A DNA stretch of 64,000 bases, from NCBI GenBank assembly GCA_020746105.1, contig CM036618.1, forward strand, positions 107,644,622 through 107,708,621, written 5' to 3'. Below the pieces are notes generated by a model. That model did not search any database and had not been told where the DNA came from. It saw only the letters and a list, made by a program, of their open reading frames with translations. Source of the stretch: Trogon surrucura. Lineage: Eukaryota; Chordata; Aves; Trogoniformes; Trogonidae. Of the stretch, positions 13,564-25,935 are shown piece by piece. Every line of letters begins with the position of its first letter. Within the stretch, counting starts at the first letter, position 1. Position numbers and translations under genes: made by a program.

Positions 13564-13865
13564 ATTAGTGGCTGGATTTAGGATTTTAAAAACTCCTCAG
13601 AATATCTCTTCAGACTCTTTTGTACTTTACATATATAGTTATATAGTATGTAGCTCTTAAAACATTCAGAAATTCATTTTTTCTTGTAGAGGTCCTTGTA
13701 AATTGTACATTCTTTAAGTTGTGATTAGTGCAGTAAATGTGTTTGCATTTATAGTTCTACATTATTCATTTTTCAAAGCAAATAAATGTTTAATTTGCCA
13801 CTTAGTGTATAATTAACTGATTTTAATTTGTCAACTGTGTGAACTTTCAATTCCAACATGGCAGA

Positions 13866-14101
13866 AGCATGACTTCCGCTTAAACTCGAGAAGAAACTTC
13901 TTCTCAGTGAGGGTGACGGAGCACTGGAACAGGCTGCCCAGGGAGGTTGTGGAGTCTCCTTCTCTGGAGACATTCAAGACCTGCCTGGACACGTTCCTGT
14001 GTGGCATAGTCTAGGCATTCCTGCTCTGGCAGGGGGATTGGACTTGATGATCTTTCGAGGTCCCTTCCAATCCCTAACATTCTATGATTCTATGATTCTA
14101 A
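13866..14101 (+). mobile_element. CR1 LINE, 3' fragment
   Basis: The last part of CR1 ORF2 (a frame giving the RHWNRLP-type motif, here [13 protein letters not shown]) followed by the CR1 3' UTR and tandem ATTCTATG octamers at its end. It is 5'-truncated, as usual for CR1. It closely matches the copies at 25145-25935 and 44878-45126, sharing the stretch ending in CCAATCCCTAACATTCTATG, so all three belong to one subfamily. It lies just before the first recognised DNAH14-like exon. Confidence 0.93.
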
Positions 14102-14224
14102 GCAAATATCCAACCACCACCTGATTTCTAATAAGGCATGCAGATCTTCTCAAGTATGAGAGGGCATAGTAGGGAGACAGTCATTGCTGCAGATTTAATT
14201 CAACAGTTATTTTCTTACCTTTAG

Positions 14225-14317
14225 GGTGAAGAGTACATGCCCCAGATGGATGAGCAAAACAAAACGCTGAAAGAAAAATTAGTATCTCGTCTCCAGTTTG
14301 AAGCAGAGAGAACAGAG
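14225..14317 (+). CDS. DNAH14: DNAH14-like exon 1 of those recognised
   Basis: Acceptor TTACCTTTAG, donor GAG|GTATTG. It is 93 nt, phase 0 to phase 0, 31 codons without a stop. The peptide is hydrophilic (begins [13 protein letters not shown], ends EAERTE). Two internal ATG codons (MPQMDEQ) could be alternative starts if there is no upstream coding exon. Weakly conserved on its own; it is accepted because its phase fits the next exon. Confidence 0.5.
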
Positions 14318-17300
14318 GTATTGTTTATTGTAAAAGGCACATGTATTGTGTGAGAACTGGCTGACAGCAGTGAAAAAGACAACAGCGGACTGATGAGAAT
14401 ATGCATGTTTTTAAACTAGAACACATATTAATATTTTAATTGGAGTTAATATCCTCCTAGCTACAGTCCCATTGTACTCAAAGACTGACTTGAAGTTAAC
14501 TATTACAGTTATATAGTCTTAAACTATAGAGTTAAATACAAAAGCATATGTGTTCCTGAATCCTTTCTAAATCTGGGTGGCAAAAGCCTAGAATTAAATC
14601 TTAAAAAATTCTGGTCACTTGCTGGTTGTGCACTCACAAATTAAAGTCTGAGCTATTGCATGTGTGCTTCTGGGCTGGACTCTGGGCCTGAGCAGCTGCT
14701 GGAAGTGTAGCCTTGCTTTTAGGGATGTCTTAGGAGTGGTCCAAAAACTAAATATAAACAGGCTTGTAGTAGAATATAGGGACTTGTAGAGACTCTCTGG
14801 GAGTTTTCAAGAGTGTTAGTATTGAATTAATTTTTGCACAACTGATTTTGTTTTCCACTGCAGCTTTGGGATGTTTTACAAAACTGAAAAAAGTCATGTT
14901 AATCTAGTGTGTAGGAAGGCATCCTTTGTGTTGACATATATAGGATAATCCTAGATTTACAGTATTTTTACATACAGTTTTTTTTTTTTTTTCCCTTTTA
15001 TATCCAGCTTCTGTCTGGGAAAATGTTATAAGAATATATGTTGATTTAATTTTTAATGCTGATGCAGCCATGGCAGTGAAAGTTGTTCTCCTAGGAACAT
15101 TGCAAGGAAAATTTTAGAGGCTGCTATTTACCTTCAGGCATTTTCATGGAAGAAGTACTTGATACTGAGTAACAATTAAAATGTGGAAATTTGGAGGAAA
15201 AGTGTTCTGCTTAAAACCCAACTACAGTCCTGCCATTGTTGGTGGAATCTGCTTAATGTGTTCCTAACCCTCTACTCTCTGTCTCTACACAATGTAGAGC
15301 CTCACATTTCTTAATTTCTCTTACAAAACATGCTACCATGTGAGTTAGTCTTCATAATTTAAAATGTCTTCTCATAGCAGTAAATGGTAGCTCTCAAATA
15401 TGAAAGAGGCATTATATTATGTTTCATATTGTCTTAGCTTTTTCTTATCCAGTGTAAAATGTTTATTCTTGTCATTCATATAAGTTACCAAAATTCTATT
15501 TTATGCTGCTATTTGAATAACCAAAAATCAGACCTCTACATTTTATGAATGTGAATCTCTGTCTATGAATCCATGTAAATTAACCTAATTTACATGATTA
15601 ATGGAAGTATTTTCATTTAATTAGTGTTTGGCCTAAGTGTCCCAAAAAGCGATGATTTGTCATTCTAAATTTAGAATTTATTTTTCTGAAGGTTAGTAAC
15701 TACTTCAGGCTTAGGTTGATGGAAACAGGATAAAGCAATTCTATACTCCATATGAAAGTACTAGACATTAATTTTAGTGCTCTGAACAGTTATTTTAAAG
15801 TCATTTGCTAAGATTCTTTTTAATGAGTAAATTTTTATGCACATAAAATGCTGTATATCTGCATGAAATATGACTTAAACCATCAGTTGTGGTTTTGAAA
15901 ATGTTTTGCATAGTTGTTAAGAAATGTATTCTGTGAGGTTTTTTTAGATTATAATATATGACCAGTCTCTCAACAGTCAGTGAAATTAATGTATTTCTCT
16001 GCCCTTTGTTCCCAGTCATCCCCAGTAGAGAAGAAATACCCTATTCTTCTCACAGCAGTTTACAGAGCAAGCACAGAAAAAGAGCACAAAACAGCTGTAA
16101 AAGAGGAACGCATGTGTTGTGGAAATGTGTATGTGTAATTATATTTCTTTAGGATAACTTTTTGTTCTCTCCTACTTAAAATTTGAAACAGCAATTGATG
16201 TCTTCCACCGTATTATTTAACTACTTCCCTGCGAATTCTGTGAAGCCTGGGTTGATGCTCCAGCATAAAATTTGTAATTTTCACCCATCACAGTAGAGCC
16301 TGTCTTGTTTCTGTCCCTGAGAATCTGGAGAAGTGCCAGTGACGCCATTGCAAATGGGATGCAGTCTAGTCAGTGGGGAATTATACACTGTACAAACTTG
16401 TGCAGATGTATTCCTACGTACTGTGTTGATTTCACCTGTGTAAAAGAAGACAAGTATTAATATTTTTTAAATCTGAGAACGGATACTACAATTGAGTTGA
16501 TTTAATTGTTTAATGTTTATTGTCTTGAAGTGCTCTCAAACACTGTATCAAAAACCTTTGAAGTGGCATGAAAAAATGAAGGAATGATGTATACTTGCCA
16601 AGAACTGAAGGTTCAGAAAAATTGCTCTAGTGGGATCAGTGAAATCAAGGATTCTGTCTCTTAACGTTAGCAGGAACAGAGATTCCTTAAGGGAGACCAC
16701 GCAAGCCTGGTGGCTGCCTTTTGCCATCCATTTCCCTTGCACTCCCCTCACATCCATTATTACCGGACTATAAATATCTGGAGCTGTATTGCTGCCACTT
16801 ATCTGCTAAGGAACCTGTTGACCATTAACTTATTTTCTCCCTTTTTGAACCTGCTCAGTCTGTCACCCACCACAGATACCCACGGCAGGAAGTTTTAGCA
16901 GTTCATAATCTCCAGCTTTCTGGCACAGTTCTTTTGGTTTCCTTCCCCTTTCGTACAGGTGATGAGGAAGGAGAATATCTTTCTGAGGCTTAAAAGACAA
17001 GACTGCATTCTTACTGGCAAACCTCCATTCCTGAATTTTGTAGATTGGGTTAAAACCACAGCTCATGTATTTTAGCCTAAATTCCTTTTCTAAAAAAAAA
17101 AATTTGTTCTCAATGAATTTTGAGGTAAAAAACCCCAAAATAACCATCAGGTTTTGTATAATATTGCTTCTGATGTCTATAGTGTCCAAGCACAAGACGT
17201 AGAGTTGTAGTTTTGTTTTCTTTCTCCACCCTCACTGTATAATTTATATATCATGAATGAAGCTCTTAATTCTGTGCAATAGGACAGCTGTATCTTAATC

Positions 17301-20300
17301 ATAACTGCAAACCATTATACAAGTCATAGTTTAGTTGATTGTTCTATTTTGCCTGTATGACTGCACTTTCAGTTTTTTTCTAAAAGAGTATATTTTTCAA
17401 TTTTAGACTCTCTAGAGTACATAAGGAGAGAAGAGGAGAATCCTTAATGTCAGAGAATGAGAATTTGGGAAAGACGCTTCCCACAACTTTGGCTTACGAA
17501 GGAGTTCAGCATGGTTTTGGCACACCACCTTCGTCTTCTGTACATGGTAAAGTTCCTAAAATGGCAGAAAGTGGGGTAATAAAAGATGTGACTTTCTTTC
17601 CTCATCATTGCAACAATTCTTTTTGAAACTGTTGTAAATATACGGTGTCCTCCAGTGAATTTCTAACAAAGAGTACTGTAAGACATGAGCATTCCAGTTT
17701 TTACTTCAAGAATGATCTGATAGTTAATTTTCTTTTTTTTTTCTGCAAAAAGTAGCAGTTTTACTGGGCTTCTGATATTTGGTGAGACGTCATATTGCAG
17801 TGGGCAGCTGTAGCAGGAACATACACTCCGTTTGTTTGTCTCAAGCATTTGGAAGGAAACTCTTCTTTCTCTGGTCATTATGGGGATGCAAACAACACTC
17901 TCTTTGTACATGGTGAATACATTAAAAGACTCATTTCAAAAAAACAAAAAGGAAGACATGGACTAGTGGAGATATAACACTGACTTCAACTCAGTGTACC
18001 AACTGCAAAGTGCAGAAGAGTGTGCATTTACTTTGGTTTCAAAAAGTTACAGCTATGCATACATCTTGTCTGTGTAGATTTACCTATTCAACGTTTCTTG
18101 AAGTGAGAAGGCTGTATAATGGGTCTTGAATGTGCTTTTTCCAGCAGATGTTAATGAAAACTAAATATACGATTGTCTTTCCTATTGTCCTCCAATCAAC
18201 AGGGAAATTTTTGCAGTGTGAAGTGAGATCACCTCTCTAAAATACAAACCCATAATTCATGGAATTTATACATGTGAGAAATGAAATTACTCACAAAGGC
18301 TTGGTGGCCTTGAGATCACAATTCTTGCCGTGTGAAAGCCATTCCCAATGTCAGTGACTTCAGTGGACCAAATTTCAAGCAGGTCTGCAAGCTGGAGTGC
18401 TGTACTGGGTCTGGCTGGGGTGGGGTTAACTTTCTTTGAAGTAGTCCATAGATTGCTGTGCTTTATATACATGGCTAGAACAGTGTTGGTAAGGCACCAA
18501 TGTTTTGGCTGTTGCTGAGCAGTGCTGTTTCCCTGGCTTCCCAGGCTTTCTCTCTTTTCATGATGAATGAAAAGGTTTCCTGGTAATAAACAGGGCCAAA
18601 CAAATGACAAAAATCCTCTTTATCTCAGGAAACAAGTGTTAACTTTCTCATCCACCCATACTGAAGTGACTGATGTCAACTGATGAACTGAATACAAGTT
18701 TTAAGGTACTGTTGACAAAAAGAAACAGCATCTTACCTGTATGTATGTCTCTCTCTACACAGAGAGTAAACCCACCAGAATGCAGCTGGGGAAGTAGATA
18801 TTGCAGAAACTTAAACTTGTAGGAAGGCTAAATTAGATTAGAAAGTAATTGTGCATACTTATCTGTTTTAAATTACTAATATTTGATATTTTTTTTTGTG
18901 TCAGTTGCAGATATTATTGCAAAGACTGAAATGCAAACAGCTATTTTGGAACCAAGTTGCCATGAAAAGACTTGTGAACAACCAAAAGATGACAGATCTT
19001 TTAAAAAGCCTTTCGGAACCAAAGTTTATTCTTATGATAGAACAGGTACGTAAGTTTTAGCTTTGGGGTGGGAGGAAGACTATGCTGTTAGTTATGCCTG
19101 GAGAGCCAGTGTATTTACTTCAGATTTACATTAATATCATGGAGAATATATTCAGCTGCTACTGTCTTTCCTCATCCCTCTCCTGCATTTAGATTAAGAG
19201 TACACACGTAGGGGAGAGCTGATACAGCCGTAAATGAGACCTTGCTGTCATTTTAAACTTTATTTGAAAAGCTAACAGCTTCACCCTCTGTAATCACCTT
19301 CTGATGTTTTGGGGATTTTTTTCATAGCTTGATCTCCAAACAGAATTTCAGACTTTTATTTTAACATTGTTTATATGTTTTAGTTAGGTACAATAAGTTT
19401 TCTTTTAATTGGAATATTTGTAAAGGATATTCATGTTTTCCTATTTACTTTCCAGGATGAGTGTCAGGAAAAATAGATTTTGATCATTATGTCTCCATTA
19501 AAAATATCTGTTGCTGAGTCTGAAAACAGAGAGGGAATGATACTACAACTAGATTATACATTTTTTTTCTCTTTTTTTTGCAAGCTTTTTTTCTATGCAC
19601 ATCTTAATAGGGATTAAAAAACACAGGAAAAAAAAAATAATACTTTCCAGGACTTCTCAAATTGTTTTCCATAATGTTGTAGTCTTCTGTTCAGCTGGAG
19701 TATTCTTCTCATAAACAGTACTAGATTGGTCTGATTTCTAATGGGGTAGTATGTGTCCATGTAAAAAGCAATTTCTTTTCAATAACAGGAAGAAAAGTAT
19801 TACTGACGTTCTTTTATTTGCACCATCATTTTTGTTGAGCTCAGATTTTAGTCTTCAGGAGCCCTTTCTCAATCTTTCAGTCCTTTTAGCATTTGAGAAG
19901 GTCTTTGGGCAGTAAATCATGGGGTTTTTTTCTACTGAGTACTTTGAATTTTGTTGTGCAAATTACACCAAATTAGTGTAAAATCATTGGAAATTGAAAT
20001 GACTTTGAAGTCAATTGAACCACTGTCCTTCAACTGCAGCAAAACAGATTTGGAATATCTGATGGTTGGTTATTTTTTTTCAGGAAGACATTTTTCAGTG
20101 TCTTCCACCTCAATCTGAATAACATTAGACTAATCCTTCACACTTATTAAGACTTACGCAATGAAAGTAAAGAATGAAGGGCTCACTGGGTTGTGTAATG
20201 AATCTGAAGATTGTATGATTAAGGAAGAAAAATACTTTTTTTTTCTTTTCTTTTCTCGATGTATCAGAGCCAACTGATGATGATGTTATAACACATATTT

Positions 20301-23300
20301 TGAGGCTTCGAGGCAAACTTGGCTGGCAAACAAAGTTACCATCATGTGAATCATTAGCTCGAGAGACTGATGTATCCAGAGATCAGAAGTTCACACTTAT
20401 GGTGATTTTTAGTTTCCCTTCTCCACATCCCGTGCAATTACACATTCTAGAAATGATCTTGGTTCTAAATCCAAAAATACTTGTTTCCTGAAAGCTCTTG
20501 CCTCTGAAATAGGATAGACGTGTTCTTAGAATCGACAAAATGATTGAAGAGAACAAACTGCTAGAATTCTAAGTAGCAGGATTGAATTCTAAGTCTTAAA
20601 AATAGGAAGTGGAAGCCAAATTACACTTTGCAATGGTCAGAGCCTTAGCAAAGTTCTGGGAGGAGATGGTCAGAACAGTGGTACCTAGAGTTATTTAATC
20701 ATAGAATCATTAAGGTTGGAAAAGACCTCTAAGGTCATCAGTCCAACCCTCAACTCAACACTACCGTGACCACTAAACCAAGCCCCCAAGTGCCACATCT
20801 GCTCCTTTTTTCCACACCTCCAAGGGTTGGTGACTCCATTTCTGGGTTCATAGCAATGACTTAAACTGAATACTGAGCCGGTGTTCCCCATAGCTGAGCT
20901 ATTCTAGCGCTATGTTAAATTGTGATCATGTTTGTCCTGATCACACATGCCAGGTATGAGGCCAGTATTTGTTGTGAGTGGTACTGAGCAGTCTGCTCTT
21001 GATGTAGCCAAATGGCACACTGCCTGTGTTCTCTTACTATTTTGATGTATTCAAAGACAGACAGGCACATATCTGGCTTATTTATAATTTAGCATACACA
21101 CTTTTTCATGAACAGAAGAAAAATCAAGTTTCTTTCAATGCACACAATGTTGTGAAATAAAAATAAAATATGTGATATATCTTATCCCTTGAGAGGTTTG
21201 ATTTCAGATGTGGCTGCAAAATGTTTAAGAAGCATCACAGTTGTCCACAAACCTAAAATTTTTTCTACTTGTAATGATGCATTTTCAGAACAACTAGATA
21301 CCACTATCTATGGTCTTTAGCTGTCAGGTGTTTGCTACTCAAGAGCTTTATGGTGTTTTCTAAGCTTAACAAAGCTTACCACTCTTTGTAGATGGATAAA
21401 AATTAGTTACTAAAAAATTTTCTTCAAGCATGGTTAACAATTTTGGAACACTAACAGGGTTTTATGGTACTTTTCAAGAAACAGTAATATTGGATTAGCT
21501 GCTGGTGGAACTGAAAAACAATCATTTAGAATAGAAATAATAGAATAGAAAAAAATGTGATAATTGAATAACTTTCTAGTCAATTCAGTGTTATTACTAA
21601 GCTTGTTATAAGAATGTTCGAATACTTCATCTTCTCATAGTAAAATACATACATATAGAACTTCTAATAATGAAAACCAAGTCATAGACCTGCATATAAA
21701 TAATTTCCTCTTTTGACAGAAACCTTTATTGCTAGAAGATAGTGGGGAATATATATATTGTCTTCAACGAAACAGGAACAATTTTAAAGCTCCGTACAAC
21801 CCGTACGATTTGCAGGCTGTCTCCGTAAATACAGCTATGCAAAGCGAAGAATATTGGACTGTTACAGCTTCATTTGTGTCTAAGGTAACATACTGTAGAG
21901 CACGCAGGACAGAGATTTCCACAGAAAGAACATTTTGCTTTTCATTTATTATCACGTTGTATTCCTATTGCAATTATACTATCTGCTTAAGAGCTTACTG
22001 GTCCCTCCTCAAGACAAGTCCTTTGTTGGCTTTGAGCTGAACACAGTTCATCCTTTTCCTCAGGCGTATGTTTAGATCTGGAACTATGGTATAGTTCAAG
22101 ATTACATGTTTCAAAAGGTGGGTAACAAAACTTAGCACCCAGTAATCCACTAACTATTGGGATTTTGGAGCATAGTAATGTACAACAGGAAATGCACCCA
22201 AATCCTGCATGTTCTGATCTCAGACAAGGACATACCCTCTGCTGATAACTGTGCATGAAAATCGGTGTTAATGACTTATCTTTGCTTTTTCTGTTCTTTT
22301 ACTCCTTGCATTGTAAATAGGCAAGCCCTTAGTGACTTATTGATTAGTCTTTGGTTAGCCTTGACAGCGCTTTCTTTTTAAAAAAATAAACAACCAAAGT
22401 TTATTATGTATCTCAAAATGACATCTGAAGGAGACTCAGGGGAGATCATGCCACTCTCTGCAACTATCTGAAAGGAGGTTGTGGTGAGGTGGGTGTTGGC
22501 TTCTTCTCCCAAGTAACTAGTGATAAGATGAGAGGAAATGGTCTCAAGTTGCACGAGGGCAGGTTTAGATTGGATATTAGGAAAGATTTCTTGATCAAAA
22601 GGGTTGTCAAGCACTGGAACAGGCTGCCCAGGAAAGTGATGGAGGCAGCATGCCTGGAGATGTTCAAAAAATGTGGCATTTCAGGACATGGTTTAGTGGC
22701 CATGATGGTGTGGAGTTCACAGTTGGGCTTGATGATTTTAGAGGTCTTTTCTAGTCTCTGTGATTCCATGATTCTATCTCGTGACTGGTTTAAGCCTATG
22801 TAAGGCTGCTGAGAACCTGGCTCTGAGCTATGCTCTCCATTCAATTGGCACTGATGATTTCATGGCCAGTGTGTTGGATCGTCTCACTAATTCATCTGAA
22901 TGAAAATACTTTATATGGGTATTTATCTGCTTACCAGGTTAATTTTCAGTCAGATTAGAGAGCTAATCCATCTCACCAGGAGCACAGAGTACTGATATTC
23001 CTAAAAGAAGCCCTAAAAATAATACCTTTTAAGAATATGAGCATCACATTGCATGATGTTTCATCAGTTCTTAAATGTCTTTGAAGACAACTCAACTTTG
23101 AAGCCCTTTTTCTCTTTAGCATCAGTAAATTTTAGAACTAGTATGACACTAAATTTGCATGGAAGAAGTGATAATTGCATAATTAACATAATTGGATTGT
23201 TGCTGGATGCTCAAGTTAAACTTTTTGTTGTATGCATAAGATGCATAATTTCGATGTCAGAAAATTACAGACATTGCTTAGAAACAGATGCAATTACAGT

Positions 23301-24819
23301 TGTTAAAATGGACGAAAAGTATTTTCTACCAGTGGAGGTACTAAGCATTGAGAAAACCAAATTGAAAGAGAAGAATAAACGCTTGGAACCTGAGAAAAAC
23401 AGGCTGTGACCTTGTATCTTTGCCTTCAGAATGCTTGCTCTAGTACCAAAATTTGAAATACAGCCTCGATTTAAATATAAAGTGATTTGTTCCAAAACAT
23501 CTGTAATAAAAGATACACTGCTTGCTTTGGCTAAACCACAGAATGATTCACTGAAAACAATTACTTAGTGCTTAGTATCCAGTCTTCTCTCTCTTATACT
23601 CCTATGAAACATAACAAAGATTTCTTACAAAAGTACCTCTGCCTACTGCCACTTTACTGTACTCTTGCCAGTCAGACCCTTTTGAGTCTGACTAATTTGA
23701 AAAGGAATTATGCCTATTTACAATTCATAATTTTTACATCCTTTCACACAGATGTGAACATTCTCTTTGGAGAATGAAAATCTATTTGCTTACCCTGTTG
23801 TTGATGGTGTTTGCCTACTGGAAAGATATGGCAGAGGTTCAAGGAAAGGTTTTTGGAGTTTGCTGCCAGAATGTGACCACCCTCTGGATGGGTATATCTG
23901 CCCACATTGTATTGGAAATATTTACACAACTCTTAGTCTCTTTTCCTTTTATTCAATTTTGTATCTCTAGTGATGGGGAGAAATTGACATTCCATAGTTT
24001 TACTTGCTAACAGTTAATAAGTACCTTCAGATTTCTCTTATGACATACTTTGTGTGAGATAAAGCACCTTCTAAACAAGAAAGGTATTCGGTGGACCTAA
24101 ATAAATGGATTTTAAAATGTGCTGAGCAGCTTTCCTAACTATTGACAGACTTGAACATCTGCCTCAATACATTCCTGAATATGTGCCATAATGACATATT
24201 TTGAATTATATAAAAAACATCTGGATATTTTTAGTGATAGGACAGGGGATAATAGTTTCAGGCTAAAAGAGGGTAGATTTAAATTAGATATCGGGAAGAA
24301 ATTCTTTCCTGTGAGGGGGGTGAGGCACTGGAACAAGTTGCCAAGAGAAGCTGTGGATGCCTCATCCCTGGCAGTGTCCAAGGCCAGGCTGGACGGGGCT
24401 TTGAGCAACCTGCTCTACTGGGAGGTGTCCCTGCCCATGGCAGGGGGGTTGGAACTAGATGATCTTCAAGATCCCTTCCAAGCCAAACCTTTCTATGATT
24501 ATATAATTTAAAATAATAAAATCATGAAGTAACTGTAAGCTTATTCAAAAATAAACAAAAACTACATTGGTAAACAAAATAAAACATTAGTGAATTTTGC
24601 CCCCACTGAGGTCATCAGTATTCATGCTTTTTTGTCTTTGATAATGAAGATTCTGTAACACTTGTCAAATTCTTTTTGAAAAGGACTCATATTTTTTTTG
24701 TTCTGATTTTTTCTCTAGTTTTCGTTAGGAGAAACAGAAGTAACACCAATGCCACGGTGGCTGCACGAAAGACAGCTGTTTTATAAGTTACTCAGTTTGA
24801 ATTTCTTTTCCAATTTCAG
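14225..24819 (+). CDS. DNAH14: DNAH14-like axonemal dynein heavy chain, N-terminal seven exons (spliced, partial)
   Basis: Seven exons (14225-14317, 16016-16128, 17407-17546, 18905-19045, 20268-20401, 21720-21884, 24719-24819) have AG acceptors and GT donors and join without a stop in one frame, 887 nt or about 295 residues. Exons 5 to 7 hold the recognisable stretch: [14 protein letters not shown], then [10 protein letters not shown] and [10 protein letters not shown], then [12 protein letters not shown] and [12 protein letters not shown] assign this to the extreme N-terminal tail of DNAH14, from memory of the mammalian protein. Axonemal dynein heavy chains drive ciliary beating with a six-AAA ATPase motor; the N-terminal tail assembles with other dynein subunits. 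The first four exons are charged and poorly conserved. The true start codon is not established. Downstream exons are missing or damaged (see 28036). LBR lies convergently on the right, as in mammals, which supports the call. Confidence 0.7.
16016..16128 (+). CDS. DNAH14: DNAH14-like exon 2
   Basis: Acceptor TTTGTTCCCAG, donor AATGT|GTATGT. It is 113 nt, starts in phase 0 and leaves two bases. The frame is open ([20 protein letters not shown], then charged residues). The two leftover bases complete the only open phase of the next exon, which is good support for the model. Confidence 0.5.
17407..17546 (+). CDS. DNAH14: DNAH14-like exon 3
   Basis: Acceptor TTCAATTTTAG, donor CATG|GTAAAG. It is 140 nt. 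Of the three phases two have early stops; only the one demanded by exon 2 is open, giving a charged N-half and a proline/serine-rich C-half (GTPPSSSVH). It leaves one base. Confidence 0.55.
18400..18560 (+). mobile_element. Fragment of an avian ERV LTR
   Basis: A stretch in the intron between exons 3 and 4 containing GGTCTGGCTGGGGTGGGGTT near its start, then AACAGTGTTGGTAAGGCACC and TGTTTTGGCTGTTGCTGAGC. I recognise this order of blocks from common avian LTRs. It has no TG/CA ends or poly(A) signal, so it is an old, truncated copy. Orientation is given as the one I recall for the family and is uncertain. Confidence 0.5.
18905..19045 (+). CDS. DNAH14: DNAH14-like exon 4
   Basis: Acceptor TTTTTTGTGTCAG, donor ACAG|GTACG. 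It is 141 nt, takes two bases to finish the codon begun in exon 3 and leaves one base. The open peptide runs from [12 protein letters not shown] to KVYSYDRT and contains two cysteines and many charged residues. No domain is recognised within it. Confidence 0.55.
20268..20401 (+). CDS. DNAH14: DNAH14-like exon 5
   Basis: Long pyrimidine tract, acceptor GTATCAG, donor CTTATG|GTGATT. It is 134 nt and ends in phase 0. It encodes [20 protein letters not shown] and continues to [10 protein letters not shown]. This is the first strongly conserved-looking segment and one of the main reasons for the DNAH14 call. Confidence 0.7.
20698..20885 (-). mobile_element. CR1 LINE, 3' fragment
   Basis: The CR1 3' end in antisense: tail octamer TCATAGAATCATTAAGG at 20698-20714, then the 3' UTR block AAGACCTCTAAGGTCATC and the antisense of the ORF2 end. 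More diverged than the copies at 25145 and 44878. It lies in the intron after exon 5. Confidence 0.85.
21720..21884 (+). CDS. DNAH14: DNAH14-like exon 6
   Basis: Acceptor TCTTTTGACAG, donor AAG|GTAACA. It is 165 nt, 55 codons, phase 0 to 0. It encodes [20 protein letters not shown], then [10 protein letters not shown] and [12 protein letters not shown]. Composition and motifs look like coding sequence under constraint rather than drift. Confidence 0.72.
22395..22780 (+). mobile_element. CR1 LINE, 3' fragment
   Basis: Sense CR1 sequence. It has the ORF2 C-terminal motif ([18 protein letters not shown], then [12 protein letters not shown]), a 3' UTR with GGGCTTGATGATTTTAGAGG, and the tail TGATTCCATGATTCTA. 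The reading frame is still open over about 100 codons, but the copy is 5'-truncated. It is intronic to the DNAH14-like gene. Confidence 0.9.
23053..23409 (+). other. Open frame of 118 codons in an intron, not recognised
   Basis: An ATG-initiated frame that stays open for 118 codons between exons 6 and 7. It ends in a lysine/glutamate-rich stretch ([15 protein letters not shown]). It matches no domain or transposon I know, its composition is that of the surrounding AT-rich intron, and it has no splice or promoter support. It is most likely fortuitous. Confidence 0.15.
24230..24508 (+). mobile_element. CR1 LINE, 3' fragment
   Basis: Sense CR1: the end of ORF2 ([35 protein letters not shown]), then the 3' UTR with GCAGGGGGGTTGGAACTAGA and the tail CTATGATTATATAATT. 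It lies about 210 bp upstream of exon 7 of the DNAH14-like gene. Different subfamily from the copies at 13866, 25145 and 44878. Confidence 0.92.
24719..24819 (+). CDS. DNAH14: DNAH14-like exon 7
   Basis: Acceptor TTTTTTCTCTAG, donor TTTCAG|GTAAGG (strong). It is 101 nt, enters in phase 0 and leaves two bases (AG). It encodes [19 protein letters not shown] followed by [14 protein letters not shown]. The next exon must begin by completing an arginine or serine codon; the site at 28036 does so. Confidence 0.7.
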
Positions 24820-25144
24820 GTAAGGAAATCAAATAAATAAAATTAAAAATTGAAGTTAACCAATTAGAGTAATAATTTTCAATATCTTTGTATGATAAAA
24901 TGCCAACTTAATACTTTGTTATTTCCTGCAGAGACATTCAAGAATTTTGAGAATTGCAATATCTAAAGACTACTCAAAATCCTTTTGGTTTATATGTCTA
25001 AATCACTAAAGGAACAAAACATCCTCTTTTCTCTTTTATTATTTTTTGTTTCTTCTTGTTTATTTAACTTTAGAAAAGGTAAGAACATCCCTAGTAATCT
25101 CTCTCTAGGCCATGAATTTTAGAAGGCAAATTTATTCTTTCATT

Positions 25145-25935
25145 TCATAGAATCATAGAATGTTAGGGATTGGAAGGGACCTCGAAAGATCATCAAGTCC
25201 AATCCCCCTGCCAGAGCAGGAATGCCTAGACTATGCCACACAGGAACGTGTCCAGGCAGGTCTTGAATGTCTCCAGAGAAGGAGACTCCACAACCTCCCT
25301 GGGCAGCCTGTTCCAGGGCTCCGTCACCCTCACTGAGAAGAAGTTTCTTCTCGAGTTTAAGTGGAACCTCTTATGTTCCAGTTTCAGCCCATTACCCCTT
25401 GTCCTATCATTGGTTGTCACCGAGAAGAGCCTGGCTCCATCCTCGTGACACTCACCCTTGATGTATTTGTAAACATTAATGAGGTCACCCCTCAGCCTCC
25501 TCTTCTCCAAACTAAAGAGCCCCAGTTCCTTCAGTCTTTTCTCATAAGGGAGATGCTCCACTCCCTTAATCATCCTAGTTGCCCTGTGCTAGACTCTCTC
25601 CAGCAGTTCCCTGTCTTTCTTGAACTGAGGGGCCCAGAACTGGACACAGTATTCCAGATGGGGTCTCACCAGGGCAGAGTAGAGGGGAAGGAGAACCTCT
25701 CTCGACCTACTAACCACCCCCCTTCTAATACACCCCAGGATGCCATTGGCCTTCCTGGCCACAAGGGCACAGTGCTGGCTCATGGCCATCCTGCTGTCCA
25801 CCAACATTCCCAGGTCCCTTTCCCCTACACTGCTCTCTAATAAGTCATTCCCCAACTTATACTGGAACCTGGGGTTGTTCCTACCCAGATGCAAGACTCT
25901 ACATTTACCCTTGTTATATTTCATTAAATTTTTCC
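25145..25935 (-). mobile_element. CR1 LINE, longest copy, carrying the reverse transcriptase C-terminal region
   Basis: The tail (TCATAGAATCATAGAATG) is at the left, so the element reads leftwards. About 790 bp remain. Two minus-strand frames cover the ORF2 C-terminus: 25924-25589 (begins [17 protein letters not shown], includes LGMLVDSRM and [17 protein letters not shown]1 reverse-transcriptase thumb region) and 25573-25226 (includes [20 protein letters not shown] and [13 protein letters not shown]). The frames differ, so at least one indel near 25580 has broken ORF2. It is dead and 5'-truncated. Confidence 0.95.

Noticed and set aside
22464-25573. Open frames of 70-126 codons with RLDIRKDF and NRLP motifs
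   Set aside because: They, or their antisense shadows, are remnants of CR1 ORF2 and not host genes.
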